A stretch of DNA of 64,000 nucleotides from Candidatus Salinicoccus stercoripullorum (GTDB lineage: Bacteria; Bacillota; Bacilli; Staphylococcales; Salinicoccaceae), in the NCBI GenBank assembly GCA_019113295.1, contig DXHR01000035.1:62001-126000 (forward strand), read 5' to 3'. The notes below the pieces were generated by a model. That model was not told where the DNA came from and ran no database searches. It worked only from the letters and a program-made list of their open reading frames with translations. The translations under genes and the position numbers were made by a program. Positions 40,018-49,515 of this stretch are shown here, in pieces (position 1 is the stretch's first letter; every line of letters starts with the position of its first letter).

Positions 40018-40033
40018 CTGCAGAAATTATAAT
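40005..40033 (+). promoter_or_regulatory. Possible activator-dependent promoter of narT
   Basis: TATAAT at 40028-40033 has no good -35 partner (TGTTTC at 40005-40010, 17-base spacer). The GC-rich arms just upstream (CCCCCTGAATAACGAGGGG, 39977-39995) resemble the palindromic style of NreC sites and also form part of the terminator. An activated promoter is plausible. Confidence 0.4.
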
Positions 40034-40079
40034 GAAGATGAAGATCAAAAAATAGAAAATGATATAAGGTGTGAAAACA

Positions 40080-41564
40080 ATGATCAGGAAAATTCAGCTT
40101 CCGCTACAGACTGTGAACATGCTGATCGGTTTCATCTGCTGGGTCATCATCTCTCCTCTGATACCTTTCATCTCAGAAGATGTAAACATCCCCGCAGAAC
40201 AGGTGGCAATCATTACGGCGGTGCCGGTTATCCTCGGTTCAATCCTCAGGATACCGCTGGGTTATTATGCGAATGTCATCGGCGCAAGGAAAGTATTCAT
40301 CATCAGTTTCATCCTTCTCCTGTTTCCCATCTATTATATAAGCAACACATCTTCACACATAGACCTGCTCATAGGAGGGTTTTTCCTGGGAATCGGCGGA
40401 GCAATGTTCTCTGTGGGAGTTACAAGCCTGCCGAAATACTATCCCAAGGAGAAGCATGGATTGATCAACGGCATTTATGGTGTCGGCAATATCGGGACGG
40501 CAATTGCAAGCTTTTCTGCGCCGGTGCTGGCCGTACAGATCGGATGGCAGAATACCATCCGGATGCTGCTCGTCGTACTGGTCGTTTTCATCGTGATCAA
40601 TATCTTCTTCGGCGACCGCCGGGAGAAGCTGGTGAAACAGCCACTGATCGGACAGGTCAGGGGAATCATCAATAACGAGAAATTATGGGTGATCTCCCTG
40701 TGGTACTTCATCACGTTCGGTTCATTCGTCGCCTTTACGGTATTCCTGCCGAACTTCCTGATTACGAACTACGACGTGGATAACGTGGATGCGGGAGTCC
40801 GGACAGCCGGATTCATAGCGCTGGCCACGTTCATCCGGCCGCTCGGCGGGTTCATCGGCGACAGGTTCAATCCGCTGATTGCGCTCATCTATACTTTCCT
40901 CGGCATCACAATCGGAGGAATCATCCTTGCATTTTCACCGACATTCCTGCTGTTCAGCATCGGGTGTCTGCTGGTGGCCGCTACATCTGGCATCGGCAAC
41001 GGGCTTGTATTCAAACTGGTGCCACAGTACTTCAGCAACCAGGCAGGGATCGCCAACGGGTTCGTCTCCATGATGGGCGGACTCGGCGGATTCTTCCCGC
41101 CGCTCATACTGGCATCAATATATAGTATTACAGGCCAGTACTCGATCGGCTTCATGCTGTTGTCACAGGTCGCACTGGCAAGCCTCATATTGGCCGGATG
41201 GATGTTTTACCAGAATAAAGTCTCCATCGCCTCCAAAGTGTTCAATTCAATGGGACAGGGTGTACTGGTGACCGATGAACACGGGAAGATCACTGACATC
41301 AATCCAAGATTCACCGAAATCACAGGATATACCGAGGAGGAAGTGCGGGGTGAAAGCCCGAACATCCTCCAGTCCGGCGAACAGGACAGGACATTTTACA
41401 CCAACATGTGGGATATGCTGCGTCAGGAAGGCATATGGCAGGGTGAAATCATCAACAAAAAGAAAAACGGTGAATTGTACAGGCAATGGCTGAACATCAG
41501 GGAAGTTCGGAGCAAAGAGGGAGACATAGAAAGATATGTCGGCACCTTCTCTGAAATGGACTGA
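40080..41564 (+). CDS. narT: Nitrate/nitrite MFS transporter with C-terminal PAS domain
   Basis: NarK/NarT-type carrier, 494 residues. Residues about 1-378 form 12 membrane segments with the family motifs GIYGVGNIGTAIASF (nitrate signature, helix 4/5) and NGFVSMMGGLGGFFPP (second signature), plus paired Arg in helices 2 and 8 (ILRIPLGYY; FIRPLGGFIGDR). Residues about 383-494 are an added PAS domain (GQGVLVTDEHGKITDIN, then FTEITGYTEEEVRGESP and IWQGEIINKKKNGELYRQW). Known staphylococcal NarT stops near 390 residues. The tail would lie in the cytosol and may gate transport. No flavin-binding Cys is seen in the PAS part. Confidence 0.92.
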   Translation: MIRKIQLPLQTVNMLIGFICWVIISPLIPFISEDVNIPAEQVAIITAVPVILGSILRIPLGYYANVIGARKVFIISFILLLFPIYYISNTSSHIDLLIGGFFLGIGGAMFSVGVTSLPKYYPKEKHGLINGIYGVGNIGTAIASFSAPVLAVQIGWQNTIRMLLVVLVVFIVINIFFGDRREKLVKQPLIGQVRGIINNEKLWVISLWYFITFGSFVAFTVFLPNFLITNYDVDNVDAGVRTAGFIALATFIRPLGGFIGDRFNPLIALIYTFLGITIGGIILAFSPTFLLFSIGCLLVAATSGIGNGLVFKLVPQYFSNQAGIANGFVSMMGGLGGFFPPLILASIYSITGQYSIGFMLLSQVALASLILAGWMFYQNKVSIASKVFNSMGQGVLVTDEHGKITDINPRFTEITGYTEEEVRGESPNILQSGEQDRTFYTNMWDMLRQEGIWQGEIINKKKNGELYRQWLNIREVRSKEGDIERYVGTFSEMD

Positions 41565-41577
41565 GACAGGGGAACAG

Positions 41578-41609
41578 AAAAGCGCTGCAGAAATGTCTGC
41601 AGCGCTTTT
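41578..41609. terminator. Bidirectional terminator between narT and oppF
   Basis: Perfect 14-base stem (41578-41591 with 41596-41609) with the four-base loop AATG. A-run on the left and T-run on the right serve both converging operons. Confidence 0.92.
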
Positions 41610-41610
41610 C

Positions 41611-42531
41611 TCATGTTTTCCAGCTCTCATATTCTTTTTCGGAACAGTAAACAAGGTGGTTATTGCCGAAATCCCTGAGCTCCAGTTTCTCATCTTCAGT
41701 ATACTCATGTACGCTTTCATCGTAACTGATCCTGCGGCGTTCCTTTTCGGAATGGGGGTCCGGCTGCGGGACGGCTGAAAGCAGTGATTTGGTATACGGA
41801 TGCACCGGCCGGTCATATAAATCGGCAGCTTCCCCGATTTCCATGATTTTACCCTTATACATGACAGCAATCCTGTCGGAAATATATTTGACCATGGAAA
41901 GGTCGTGGGCGATGAAGAGATATGCGAGACCCCGATCTTTCTGTATATTCTTCATCATGTTTACGACCTGCGCCTGGATTGAAACATCCAGCGCTGAAAT
42001 CGGTTCGTCGGCAATGATCAGTTTCGGATTGAAACTGAGTGCCCTCGCAATGCCGATTCTCTGCCGCTGTCCGCCGGAAAACTCATGTGGATAGCGATTT
42101 GCATGTTCCCTGTTCAGGCCGACGGATTCGAGCAGTTCATATATTTTCTCCCGTCTTTCTTTCTTCTTCTTATACAGTCTATGGATGTCATAGCCTTCTT
42201 CGAGTATTTCAAAGACAGTCATCCTGGGATTGAGTGAGGCATATGGATCCTGGAAGATCATCTGCAATTTCTGATGGAACTGCTTTTGTTCTTTCCTGGA
42301 CAGACTGTCATTGTTTTTACCGTCGAATTCCACTTCTCCGCCTGTTTTGTCATAAAGATTGATGATTGTACGACCGGTTGTGGACTTGCCGCAGCCGGAT
42401 TCCCCCACCAGACCGAGTGTCTCACCCGGCATGACGTGGAAGGAGATGCCATCAACTGCTCTGACAGGATTATTTGTAGCGCCGAAATGCTTCTGCAGAT
42501 TCTTCACTGTCAAAATCGGTTCCGCCATCAT
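41611..42531 (-). CDS. oppF: Oligopeptide ABC transporter ATPase OppF
   Basis: Second ATPase of the peptide importer, 306 residues. Walker [13 protein letters not shown] signature FSGGQRQR, Walker [13 protein letters not shown], and the C-terminal peptide-family domain with a [12 protein letters not shown] motif. The ATG overlaps the oppD stop (ATGATGA); the start may be either of two adjacent ATG codons. It is the last gene of the operon and ends at a shared terminator. Confidence 0.92.
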   Translation of the reverse strand: MMAEPILTVKNLQKHFGATNNPVRAVDGISFHVMPGETLGLVGESGCGKSTTGRTIINLYDKTGGEVEFDGKNNDSLSRKEQKQFHQKLQMIFQDPYASLNPRMTVFEILEEGYDIHRLYKKKKERREKIYELLESVGLNREHANRYPHEFSGGQRQRIGIARALSFNPKLIIADEPISALDVSIQAQVVNMMKNIQKDRGLAYLFIAHDLSMVKYISDRIAVMYKGKIMEIGEAADLYDRPVHPYTKSLLSAVPQPDPHSEKERRRISYDESVHEYTEDEKLELRDFGNNHLVYCSEKEYESWKT

Positions 42532-43571
42532 TGATCACCGCCATTATATTGGGTATATCTGTTCCTGATGATTTCAGGGACTTCAGTTTTCGGAGCGTCC
42601 GGGTGCAGACGCCATGTCTTTGCATAATGATTTTTGCCTGCTTCGAACATTGGAGGGCTCTTTTCGAAATCGATCTTCATCGCCCGGGGATTCCTCGCAG
42701 CAAATGCATCTCCCCGTGGTGGATCGACCAGGTTTGGAGGGGAGCCGGGAATCGTTCTCAACTCCTCTTTTTTGTCTGCGTTCATGTCAGGCATCGAACC
42801 GAGCAGCCCCCATGTATAAGGGTGCTGCGGGTTGTAGAAGATATCATCGACTGATCCAATCTCCACAATCTCACCAGCATACATGACTGCTACACGGTCA
42901 GCCACATTTGCAACCACACCGAGGTCGTGCGTGATGAAGATGATCGATGTACGGGAATTCTTCTGGATATCCTTCATGACTTCAAGTATCTGTGCCTGGA
43001 TTGTCACATCGAGGGCAGTTGTGGGTTCATCAGCAATCAGCAGCCTGGGATCGGCAGCAAGTGCAATTGCTATGACCACCCTCTGTCTCATCCCTCCGGA
43101 AAATTCATGAGGGTACTGATTCAGCCGCCTTTCAGGGCTGGGGATACCCACTAGGTTCATCAGTTCCAGTGCGCGTTTTTTTGCATCACCGGATGACATT
43201 TTCTTATGCTTCAACATGACTTCGGTAATCTGTCTGCCAATTTTCATGGTCGGGTTCAACGATGTCATCGGGTCCTGGAATATCATGCTGATTTCATTGC
43301 CTCTGATTTTTTCCATCTGTTTTTCGGATTTTTCAAGAAGGTTGCTCCCTCCAAAAAGGACCTCTCCACCGGCATAGATTGCAGGCGGCTGTGGGAGCAG
43401 CTTCATGATGGCCTGGTTGGTTACACTTTTGCCTGATCCGGATTCACCCACTATGGCGAGTGTCTCTCCTTGGAATACATCAAAACTGACTTTCCTGACG
43501 GCTTTCACAGTACCGGCATATGTCTTAAAATCAATTTCAAGGTTTTTCATTTGCAGTATCGGTTCACTCAT
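42528..43571 (-). CDS. oppD: Oligopeptide ABC transporter ATPase OppD
   Basis: First ATPase of the importer, 347 residues. Walker [10 protein letters not shown], signature FSGGMRQR, Walker [13 protein letters not shown], and the C-terminal [13 protein letters not shown] motif. OppD-type proteins carry cysteines for an Fe-S cluster in some bacteria; none is visible in the C-terminal part here. AAGGAAGTG lies 6 bases before the chosen ATG. Confidence 0.92.
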   Translation of the reverse strand: MSEPILQMKNLEIDFKTYAGTVKAVRKVSFDVFQGETLAIVGESGSGKSVTNQAIMKLLPQPPAIYAGGEVLFGGSNLLEKSEKQMEKIRGNEISMIFQDPMTSLNPTMKIGRQITEVMLKHKKMSSGDAKKRALELMNLVGIPSPERRLNQYPHEFSGGMRQRVVIAIALAADPRLLIADEPTTALDVTIQAQILEVMKDIQKNSRTSIIFITHDLGVVANVADRVAVMYAGEIVEIGSVDDIFYNPQHPYTWGLLGSMPDMNADKKEELRTIPGSPPNLVDPPRGDAFAARNPRAMKIDFEKSPPMFEAGKNHYAKTWRLHPDAPKTEVPEIIRNRYTQYNGGDQ

Positions 43572-43576
43572 CTTTG

Positions 43577-44506
43577 TCACTTCCTTAACTTAGGGTCCAG
43601 TGCATCTCTCAAGCCGTCCCCGACAGCATTGAATGCAAAAATAGTCAGACAGATCAGTACTGCGGGGAAGAACAGCCGCCACGGCGCATTGGCCAGTGCC
43701 GGGTAGCCGTCATTGGCCATTGTTCCCCAGCTGGCAAGCGGTGCAGGGACACCGAGCCCCAGATAGCTTAAGAATGCTTCTGTAAATATTGCAGTAGGAA
43801 TCGTCAGAGTCATGGTGACGAGAATTGCACCGAGTGCATTCGGCAACAGGTGCCTTTTGATCAGATGCAGATTGTTCGCCCCCAGTGTTCTCGCTGCAAG
43901 AACGTATTCCTGGTTTTTCAGTTTCAGTATTTCAGAACGTGTAATCCTGGCCATGTTAACCCACCCTGTGAGAGACAGCGCAATGATCATCGGGAACAGC
44001 CCCGGCTGCATCACAACGAGCAGTATGATGACGACGAGGAGGTACGGTATGGCGGTCAGTATATCTGCGATGCGCATCATGATTTCATCTGTTCGCCCGC
44101 CGGTAAGGCCGGCTACCGCGCCCCACGCGACGCCGATGATCAAGTCGATGATTGCAGCGGCGAAGCCGATGAAGATGGAAATGCGTGCACCGACCCACAC
44201 CCTTGTGAAAATATCCCTTCCAAGGTCATCAGTGCCGAACCAGTATGTACCATTCGGTGCCATATTATAATCACCATTCTGCTGTCTGTACGTGAATTCG
44301 GAAATCCACGGACCGCATATTGCGCCGATGATAATGATGGCAAGTGTGACGAAGCCGATGAGTGCCAGTTTGTTCTTTATGAACCTCCGGGACACTTCAC
44401 CCCAGAAGGATATTGATTTACTGGCAAGAGTTTCGGTCTCTGACGTCCTGTTTCCAACGACTTCAAAGTCGGAAGGTTGAAGTTCCGGAACTTTCTTATC
44501 TGCCAT
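43577..44506 (-). CDS. oppC: Oligopeptide ABC transporter permease OppC
   Basis: Membrane subunit, 309 residues, six membrane segments. A long N-terminal cytosolic stretch precedes the first helix, followed by the OppC hallmark [20 protein letters not shown]. The EAA loop ([20 protein letters not shown], about residue 200) couples to the ATPases. It lies between oppB (overlap of 11 bases) and oppD. Confidence 0.93.
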   Translation of the reverse strand: MADKKVPELQPSDFEVVGNRTSETETLASKSISFWGEVSRRFIKNKLALIGFVTLAIIIIGAICGPWISEFTYRQQNGDYNMAPNGTYWFGTDDLGRDIFTRVWVGARISIFIGFAAAIIDLIIGVAWGAVAGLTGGRTDEIMMRIADILTAIPYLLVVIILLVVMQPGLFPMIIALSLTGWVNMARITRSEILKLKNQEYVLAARTLGANNLHLIKRHLLPNALGAILVTMTLTIPTAIFTEAFLSYLGLGVPAPLASWGTMANDGYPALANAPWRLFFPAVLICLTIFAFNAVGDGLRDALDPKLRK

Positions 44507-45434
44507 TTGATTTTCCTCCCCTCAGGCTGATGCGAGGATCGATGAAGCTGTAGAGAATATCAACTATCAGAACAGCCAGCAGCAGGATTACAGAATAAAA
44601 TACAGTGGTTCCCATGATGACTGTGTAATCCCGGTTTGAAATACTCGTAACGAAGTATTTACCTATGCCGGGAATGGCAAAGATCTCTTCGATTACGAAG
44701 CTGCCGGTGATGATTCCCGCAGTCAGTGGAGCAAGATATGTGACCACCGGCAGCAGGGCATTTCTCAAGGCGTGCTTGAATACGACGACCCAACGGGAAA
44801 TCCCTTTGGCTTTAGCCATCTTCACATACTCACTGTTCGTCTCTTCCAGCATGCTCGAACGGGTCAGTTTTGCAATGAATGCCATCGGTGTCGAAGCGAG
44901 GGCGACTGCCGGCAGTATGCTGTATATGAAACCGTTCCATCCGGCAATGGGAAACCATCCTGCCTGCAGGGCGAGATAGTACTGCAATACGGACGCCATG
45001 ACGAATGACGGCACCGATATGCCTATGACTGCCATAATGCTCATCAGATAATCCGGCCATTTATTATGGAAGAGTGCGGCAATGGTGCCGATCAGCACTC
45101 CGAAACCGACTGCGATGAACATCGCTTCCAGACCAAGTGTCATAGAAATGGGAAAACCTTCTGCAATCATGTCGTTCGTTTCTCTGTATTTATACTTCAT
45201 GGAAGTTCCGAAATCTCCGGTGGCGCTGTTTATCAGATAGTCTTTGTACTGTACATACCACGGATTGTCGAGTCCGTATTTTTCATTGAGACTTTCCTGT
45301 ATCGCAGGCGGCAGTGCCCTCTCGGAAGCGAAAGGGTTACCCGGAGCCATGCGCATCAGGAAAAATGTTGCTGTGATGATCAAGAATAAAGCAATGATGA
45401 TATAAATTAAACGTTGACCAAGATATTTGATCAT
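44496..45434 (-). CDS. oppB: Oligopeptide ABC transporter permease OppB
   Basis: Membrane subunit, 312 residues, six membrane segments. Family marks are MRMAPGNPF in the N-terminal region and the EAA loop ([20 protein letters not shown]). AAAGGAGCA precedes the chosen ATG; a longer frame has no ribosome site. It follows oppA after a 65-base spacer containing a hairpin. Confidence 0.93.
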   Translation of the reverse strand: MIKYLGQRLIYIIIALFLIITATFFLMRMAPGNPFASERALPPAIQESLNEKYGLDNPWYVQYKDYLINSATGDFGTSMKYKYRETNDMIAEGFPISMTLGLEAMFIAVGFGVLIGTIAALFHNKWPDYLMSIMAVIGISVPSFVMASVLQYYLALQAGWFPIAGWNGFIYSILPAVALASTPMAFIAKLTRSSMLEETNSEYVKMAKAKGISRWVVVFKHALRNALLPVVTYLAPLTAGIITGSFVIEEIFAIPGIGKYFVTSISNRDYTVIMGTTVFYSVILLLAVLIVDILYSFIDPRISLRGGKSNGR

Positions 45435-45461
45435 GGTAATATGCTCCTTTCCCAAAAATGA

Positions 45462-45486
45462 CAGGTGAGTATCATATACTCACCTG
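45462..45486 (-). terminator. Intercistronic hairpin between oppA and oppB
   Basis: Perfect 11-base stem with a three-base loop, just after the oppA stop. On the minus strand it is followed by TCATTTTTGGG. This would let part of the transcription stop or protect the oppA RNA, raising binding protein over permease, a common pattern in ABC importers. Confidence 0.7.
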
Positions 45487-45499
45487 ACAAAAGAATTTC

Positions 45500-47137
45500 C
45501 TATTGTTCGATATCTGCATATTTCAGCTGTACATTTCCAAGTGGGTCGGATTTCATATTTTTAACTTTCTCATCATGGACTGAAAGGTTTGTGTAGAAGT
45601 AGATAGGTGCAATCGGGAATTCACTCATGAATATCTCTTCTGCATCTTTCAGCATCTGCGTGCGTGCTTCAGGGTCTGTCTCTTTGGCTGCGTCATTAAG
45701 CAGCTGAGTGTACTCTTCATTTGTCCAGTTCGTATTGTTGTTTCCGCCTTCAGCTTTGTAGATTTCAAGGAAGTTGACCGGATCGTTGAAATCACCGAGC
45801 CAGCCGTAACGTCCCACCTGGTGATTTCCGGCATCGAGCTCCTCAAGATAGACCTGCCATTCAGAGTTGTTCAGTGAGACATCGATGCCCAGGTCTTTTT
45901 TCCAGCCCTGCTGTATAAACTGTGCGATGGCGGCATGTGCCTCACTTGTGTTATAGGAAAGGCTGATTTTGAGTTCGGATGGATCGTTCAGACCAAGCTC
46001 TTCAAGCCCTTTGTCAAGTGCTTCCTTGGCTGCTTCGATATCATTGGATTTGAAGTATTCAGTAGGTTCCTCGAAACCTTCCATTGTCAGGGGTACAAGC
46101 CCTGTGCCGGGTTTCTGTTCCCCTTTGGTAACATTCTCGATCAGACCTTCACGGTCGATTGCGATTGTCAGTGCCTCGCGGATATTTTTATTCTGCATGA
46201 TTTCATCTTCCACGTTGAATACATACATGTAAGTTCCCGCCTGGTCACGGACATTGAGTGTACCGTCTTCCTTGAACTGGTTCAGGGCGTTGAGGTCAAT
46301 CGTATTGAAAGGTGAACCAAGATAATCCAGATCGCCGGACTGATACATCTTCAAAGCAGTCGCTTCACTTTCGACCATGTCGATGTTCACAGTGTTGAGT
46401 GCAACATTGTCAGTATCCCAGTATGAATCATTCTTCTTGAGGACGATTGAATCGGAGCTTGTGAAGCTGTCAAGAGTGAATGGACCGTTTCCAATATAGT
46501 TTTCCCCATTTGGATCTGTGTGCCAGTCCGGATTTTCTTCAGCCACTTTGGAATTCACAGGATAGTAAGTATAGAATGCTGTGAGTTCATCAAAGAAAGG
46601 CGTCGGATTGTTCAGCGTCACTTCCAGTGTCTTGTCATCCACTGCTGTAACTGCTACATCATCTTCACTGCCTTCACCAGTATTGTAAGCTTCGGCACCT
46701 TTAATGTAGTAAAGCTGGTAAGCATAGTCAGAAGCGTTTTCGGGGTTAAGTGCCCATTTCCAGGCAAATTCAAAATCTTGTGCTGTGACCGGATCTCCAT
46801 TCGACCATTCAGCGTCTCGCAAAGTATAAGTATAAGTAAGCTCATCTTCACTTACTTCAATATTCTCCGCCATTGCCGGTTCGGGGTTGCCTTCCGGATC
46901 GAGGCGTGTCAGACCTTCAAATACACTGGACATGATTGCGCCGGATGTTGTATCGGTTGCCAGTGCCGGATGGAATGATGGTGGATCTGATGTTATGGAA
47001 AGGTTGATTGATTTTTCCGGTTCTCCCTCTCCGTCTGCGCTGTCGGCCTCGCTGCCGCCTGAATCTCCGCCGAAATTACAGGCTGCAAGAGCAAAAACCA
47101 GGCCAGCGAGGAGTAATAAACTTTTAAAACTTTTCAT
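45500..47137 (-). CDS. oppA: Oligopeptide-binding lipoprotein OppA
   Basis: Extracellular peptide-binding component, 545 residues. The signal peptide ends in the lipobox ALAAC, followed by an acidic linker (GGDSGGSEADSADGEGEPE). The SBP_bac_5 fold is evident from FEGLTRLDPEGNPEPAMAEN, LRDAEWSNGDPVTAQDFEFA and the later DNWT-like SNGD/NDPVNFLEIYK segments. AGAAGTG precedes the ATG used; an upstream GTG overlaps that site. It is the first and best-placed gene of the operon for regulation. Confidence 0.94.
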   Translation of the reverse strand: MKSFKSLLLLAGLVFALAACNFGGDSGGSEADSADGEGEPEKSINLSITSDPPSFHPALATDTTSGAIMSSVFEGLTRLDPEGNPEPAMAENIEVSEDELTYTYTLRDAEWSNGDPVTAQDFEFAWKWALNPENASDYAYQLYYIKGAEAYNTGEGSEDDVAVTAVDDKTLEVTLNNPTPFFDELTAFYTYYPVNSKVAEENPDWHTDPNGENYIGNGPFTLDSFTSSDSIVLKKNDSYWDTDNVALNTVNIDMVESEATALKMYQSGDLDYLGSPFNTIDLNALNQFKEDGTLNVRDQAGTYMYVFNVEDEIMQNKNIREALTIAIDREGLIENVTKGEQKPGTGLVPLTMEGFEEPTEYFKSNDIEAAKEALDKGLEELGLNDPSELKISLSYNTSEAHAAIAQFIQQGWKKDLGIDVSLNNSEWQVYLEELDAGNHQVGRYGWLGDFNDPVNFLEIYKAEGGNNNTNWTNEEYTQLLNDAAKETDPEARTQMLKDAEEIFMSEFPIAPIYFYTNLSVHDEKVKNMKSDPLGNVQLKYADIEQ

Positions 47138-47167
47138 AAAGCAAGTCACTTCTTTCTCCCTTTTGTA

Positions 47168-47196
47168 ATGTAATTCCGTTTTATGCAGAATTACAT
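47168..47196 (-). other. Inverted repeat in the oppA leader
   Basis: Perfect 9-base repeat ATGTAATTC/GAATTACAT with an 11-base loop, 30-60 bases before the oppA start. It would form a hairpin in the mRNA leader or serve as an operator. There is no T-run. Confidence 0.5.
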
Positions 47197-47233
47197 CCCT
47201 TTGTTCTTATTGAAAAACATACACCCTAAAAAT

Positions 47234-47247
47234 TGAAAACGCTTTCG
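47234..47247 (-). promoter_or_regulatory. cre-like site (CcpA) at the opp promoter
   Basis: TGAAAACGCTTTCG matches the catabolite-responsive consensus (TGWAANCGNTNWCA) except at the end. It lies at about +1 to +14 from the predicted start, so CcpA binding would repress. Confidence 0.6.
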
Positions 47248-47254
47248 AATGTAA

Positions 47255-47283
47255 ATTATCTACAATATTCACAGAAAAGTCAA
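47255..47283 (-). promoter_or_regulatory. Sigma-A promoter of the opp operon
   Basis: On the minus strand: TTGACT, 17 bases, GATAAT, with a predicted start near 47248. The remaining spacer up to the phosphatase promoter (about 47290-47460) is very A/T-rich and holds nothing else I can name. Confidence 0.75.
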
Positions 47284-47462
47284 TATTATTTTTAATATTT
47301 CAATAGTATTAAAAAACATGAGGTGTTTTTCCGAAATGAAATATGTATTTATTATGCATGCTTGAATTTTCACGGATTATTTTTTATGTAATTTGATTTC
47401 GTCCTTCACCTCCTGAACATAATGGGTATAGTGTTAAATACGTAATTTCAAGTAAAATTTTC

Positions 47463-47505
47463 TTTACATAAAATTAAAATTACCTACACATTCATGTTTT
47501 ATAAT
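47463..47505 (+). promoter_or_regulatory. Possible Pho box and -10 of the phosphatase gene
   Basis: Hexamers TTTACA (47463), TTAAAA (47474) and TACACA (47485) repeat every 11 bases, directly before TATAAT (47500-47505). PhoP sites are TTHAYA-like hexamers with this spacing, and no usual -35 is present. Only the first and third are good matches. Confidence 0.4.
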
Positions 47506-47552
47506 AAAAATGCAGTCACATCATTGTGATAAAAACAGGAGGTATTGCGATA

Positions 47553-49400
47553 ATGCATTTCGGTCTACTGAACAAAAAAAGGTTTACAGCTGTGTTCATT
47601 GCGACTATGATCTTTGCAATGATTGGGTCCCTGCTTCTGAATCCGGTGGTTTTTGCCGCTGGCGGAGGTGGCCCGGCCGTCCCGGACAGTGTGCCGGAAT
47701 TGGATGTTGAAGAGAATAGCGAAGATGGGTCGGAATTTGATCCTGTTCTCTCGGAAACAAAACCGGATGTCGCGGAGGTGCCGGTGAACAACCAGCCGAA
47801 TCGTATCATCACAACAATCAATGGTGATACTTCGAGTGAAATGGGATTCAGCTGGTATACATCCGACCTTTTTGAAGACGCCAAAGTTTGGGTGTCTAAA
47901 ACGGGTGAATTCGATGATGCCCTGGAATTTGATGCAGAAGCAAAAGAAGTCGCTTCAAGCTATGGTGAACGTGACGAAAATGGAAACTATATATTCGCCG
48001 AAGTGGAGGAAGATGCAGAAGGCGAGCCTGTCATCAACGGCTACTATACGGATGCGCAGGCGTATGGAGATGAATGGATGTCCGGTGACCACGGGCATAT
48101 CGAACTGACGGATGTCACCGAGTATTCATATAAGGCAAAAGCAGAGGATCTGGAACCAAACACGACCTACCATTACAGAGTGGGAAGTGAATCGGGCGAA
48201 GTGAGTGAGAGCGGCCAGTTCAAAACGTCAGGTGAAAAGGGGGAGCCGTTCAAATTCGTCCATTACACAGATACACAAAATGCTTTCTGGAATGAAAATG
48301 TGAGGAATGAGGCGGCTTACGGTGCGGATACGCTGAAGCAGGCGCTCGAAACTGCAGAAGATGCTGATTTTACCCTTCATACGGGGGACGTTGTGGAAGT
48401 TGCCGAGGTGGAGGACGAATGGGTGGATCTGTACGAACAGTCCCGGCCTTATTTCATGCAGGCGGCCATGGTTGTTGCGCCGGGCAACCATGATGAAAAT
48501 GCACTGGATGACAGTGATGATCCGCTTACTGAAAAATTCAATGAGCACGCCAATGTACCGGTGACGAATGAAGCGGTCTCAGGCGGCTCGTACTACTCCT
48601 TCGACTATAATGGGGTCCACTTTGTAACATTGAATACGAATGACAACAAGAAATCTGAAGACAATCCGGATGAAAAAGCGATCGGCGAGGAACAGATGGA
48701 GTGGATCAGAGAAGATGTCGAAAAAGCACGGAAAAATGGTGCTGAATGGATTGTATTGAACTATCACAAACCGCTTTACTCCAAGTCCTATCATTCGCTG
48801 CAGGATGAGGATGTACAGAAAGTAAGGGAGGAGCTTACAGCGCTGATAGACGAGCTGGATATCGATCTCGCACTGCAGGGGCATGACCATGTCATTTCAA
48901 GGACCCATTCCCTCACCCACGTCCCGACAGAAGAGAACTTCTCCAACGCGGAAGTTGAAGACGTAAAAACGCAGGTCGGGGAAAACGGTGTCGAGTACAT
49001 GGAAGAGCCGGACGGCACAGTATATGTCCTGCCGAATACCGGCGGTACCAAGGAATATGACGATGTCTATTCCAAAGGGCTTGAGCATCTGCATGAAGTC
49101 AGGCCTGATCTCGACTGGATGTCCCAGGAAGACATGGATCACTACAACAGCCTGTTCGGATTCGGCGGGCAGCCGCAGGAAACGGATGCGTTCGAAGAAT
49201 CTCATTCCAATAACAGGGACTCATCCACCCAGAACTTTGCAGTGTATGAAGTGGACGGTGGTGAAATGATCGTACGCATGTACCAGATCAGCGGGGATTT
49301 GGAATCCGATGATGAACGCACTGTAGAGCTCATAGATGAATTCGGCATCTCCAAGGATGCAGAGGACAAAGAGGCTCAGGAAAGTGATGATGCGGCATAG
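47553..49400 (+). CDS. Secreted purple-acid-type phosphatase / metallophosphoesterase
   Basis: Exported phosphoesterase of 615 residues. A signal peptide (MHFGLLNKKRF, hydrophobic core to about 36) ends near VVFA-AGGG. Residues about 60-220 form a fibronectin-like N-terminal domain as in purple acid phosphatases (QPNRIITTINGDTSSEMGFS; LEPNTTYHYRVGSES). The calcineurin-type catalytic domain follows with the metal motifs FVHYTDTQ, LHTGDVVE, APGNHDE, LNYHKPLYS and LQGHDHVISRTH. No sortase signal or lipobox. Very acidic overall. AGGAGG precedes the chosen ATG. Role: release of phosphate from organic esters outside the cell. Confidence 0.88.
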   Translation: MHFGLLNKKRFTAVFIATMIFAMIGSLLLNPVVFAAGGGGPAVPDSVPELDVEENSEDGSEFDPVLSETKPDVAEVPVNNQPNRIITTINGDTSSEMGFSWYTSDLFEDAKVWVSKTGEFDDALEFDAEAKEVASSYGERDENGNYIFAEVEEDAEGEPVINGYYTDAQAYGDEWMSGDHGHIELTDVTEYSYKAKAEDLEPNTTYHYRVGSESGEVSESGQFKTSGEKGEPFKFVHYTDTQNAFWNENVRNEAAYGADTLKQALETAEDADFTLHTGDVVEVAEVEDEWVDLYEQSRPYFMQAAMVVAPGNHDENALDDSDDPLTEKFNEHANVPVTNEAVSGGSYYSFDYNGVHFVTLNTNDNKKSEDNPDEKAIGEEQMEWIREDVEKARKNGAEWIVLNYHKPLYSKSYHSLQDEDVQKVREELTALIDELDIDLALQGHDHVISRTHSLTHVPTEENFSNAEVEDVKTQVGENGVEYMEEPDGTVYVLPNTGGTKEYDDVYSKGLEHLHEVRPDLDWMSQEDMDHYNSLFGFGGQPQETDAFEESHSNNRDSSTQNFAVYEVDGGEMIVRMYQISGDLESDDERTVELIDEFGISKDAEDKEAQESDDAA

Positions 49401-49476
49401 TTTCCTTATTCTGGATAAATATTATCAAACCGGGATATTGAAGTGTATAGTATAAAGGTGTTGTAGTAAGACGATC

Positions 49477-49515
49477 AAAAAGGCAGCGCTCCAGTCAGGA
49501 GGCGCTGCCTTTTTA
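49477..49515. terminator. Bidirectional terminator after the phosphatase gene
   Basis: Stem AAAAAGGCAGCGC/GCGCTGCCTTTTT with a 12-base loop. It serves the phosphatase gene on the plus strand and the MFS gene ending at 49513 on the minus strand. Confidence 0.9.

Noticed and set aside
40004..40675. Plus-strand frame of 223 codons overlapping the start of narT
   Set aside because: Out of frame with the evident transporter, rich in Arg/His/Cys, no start signal.
45935..46978. Two plus-strand frames within oppA
   Set aside because: Antisense to a complete binding-protein gene with lipobox and family segments.
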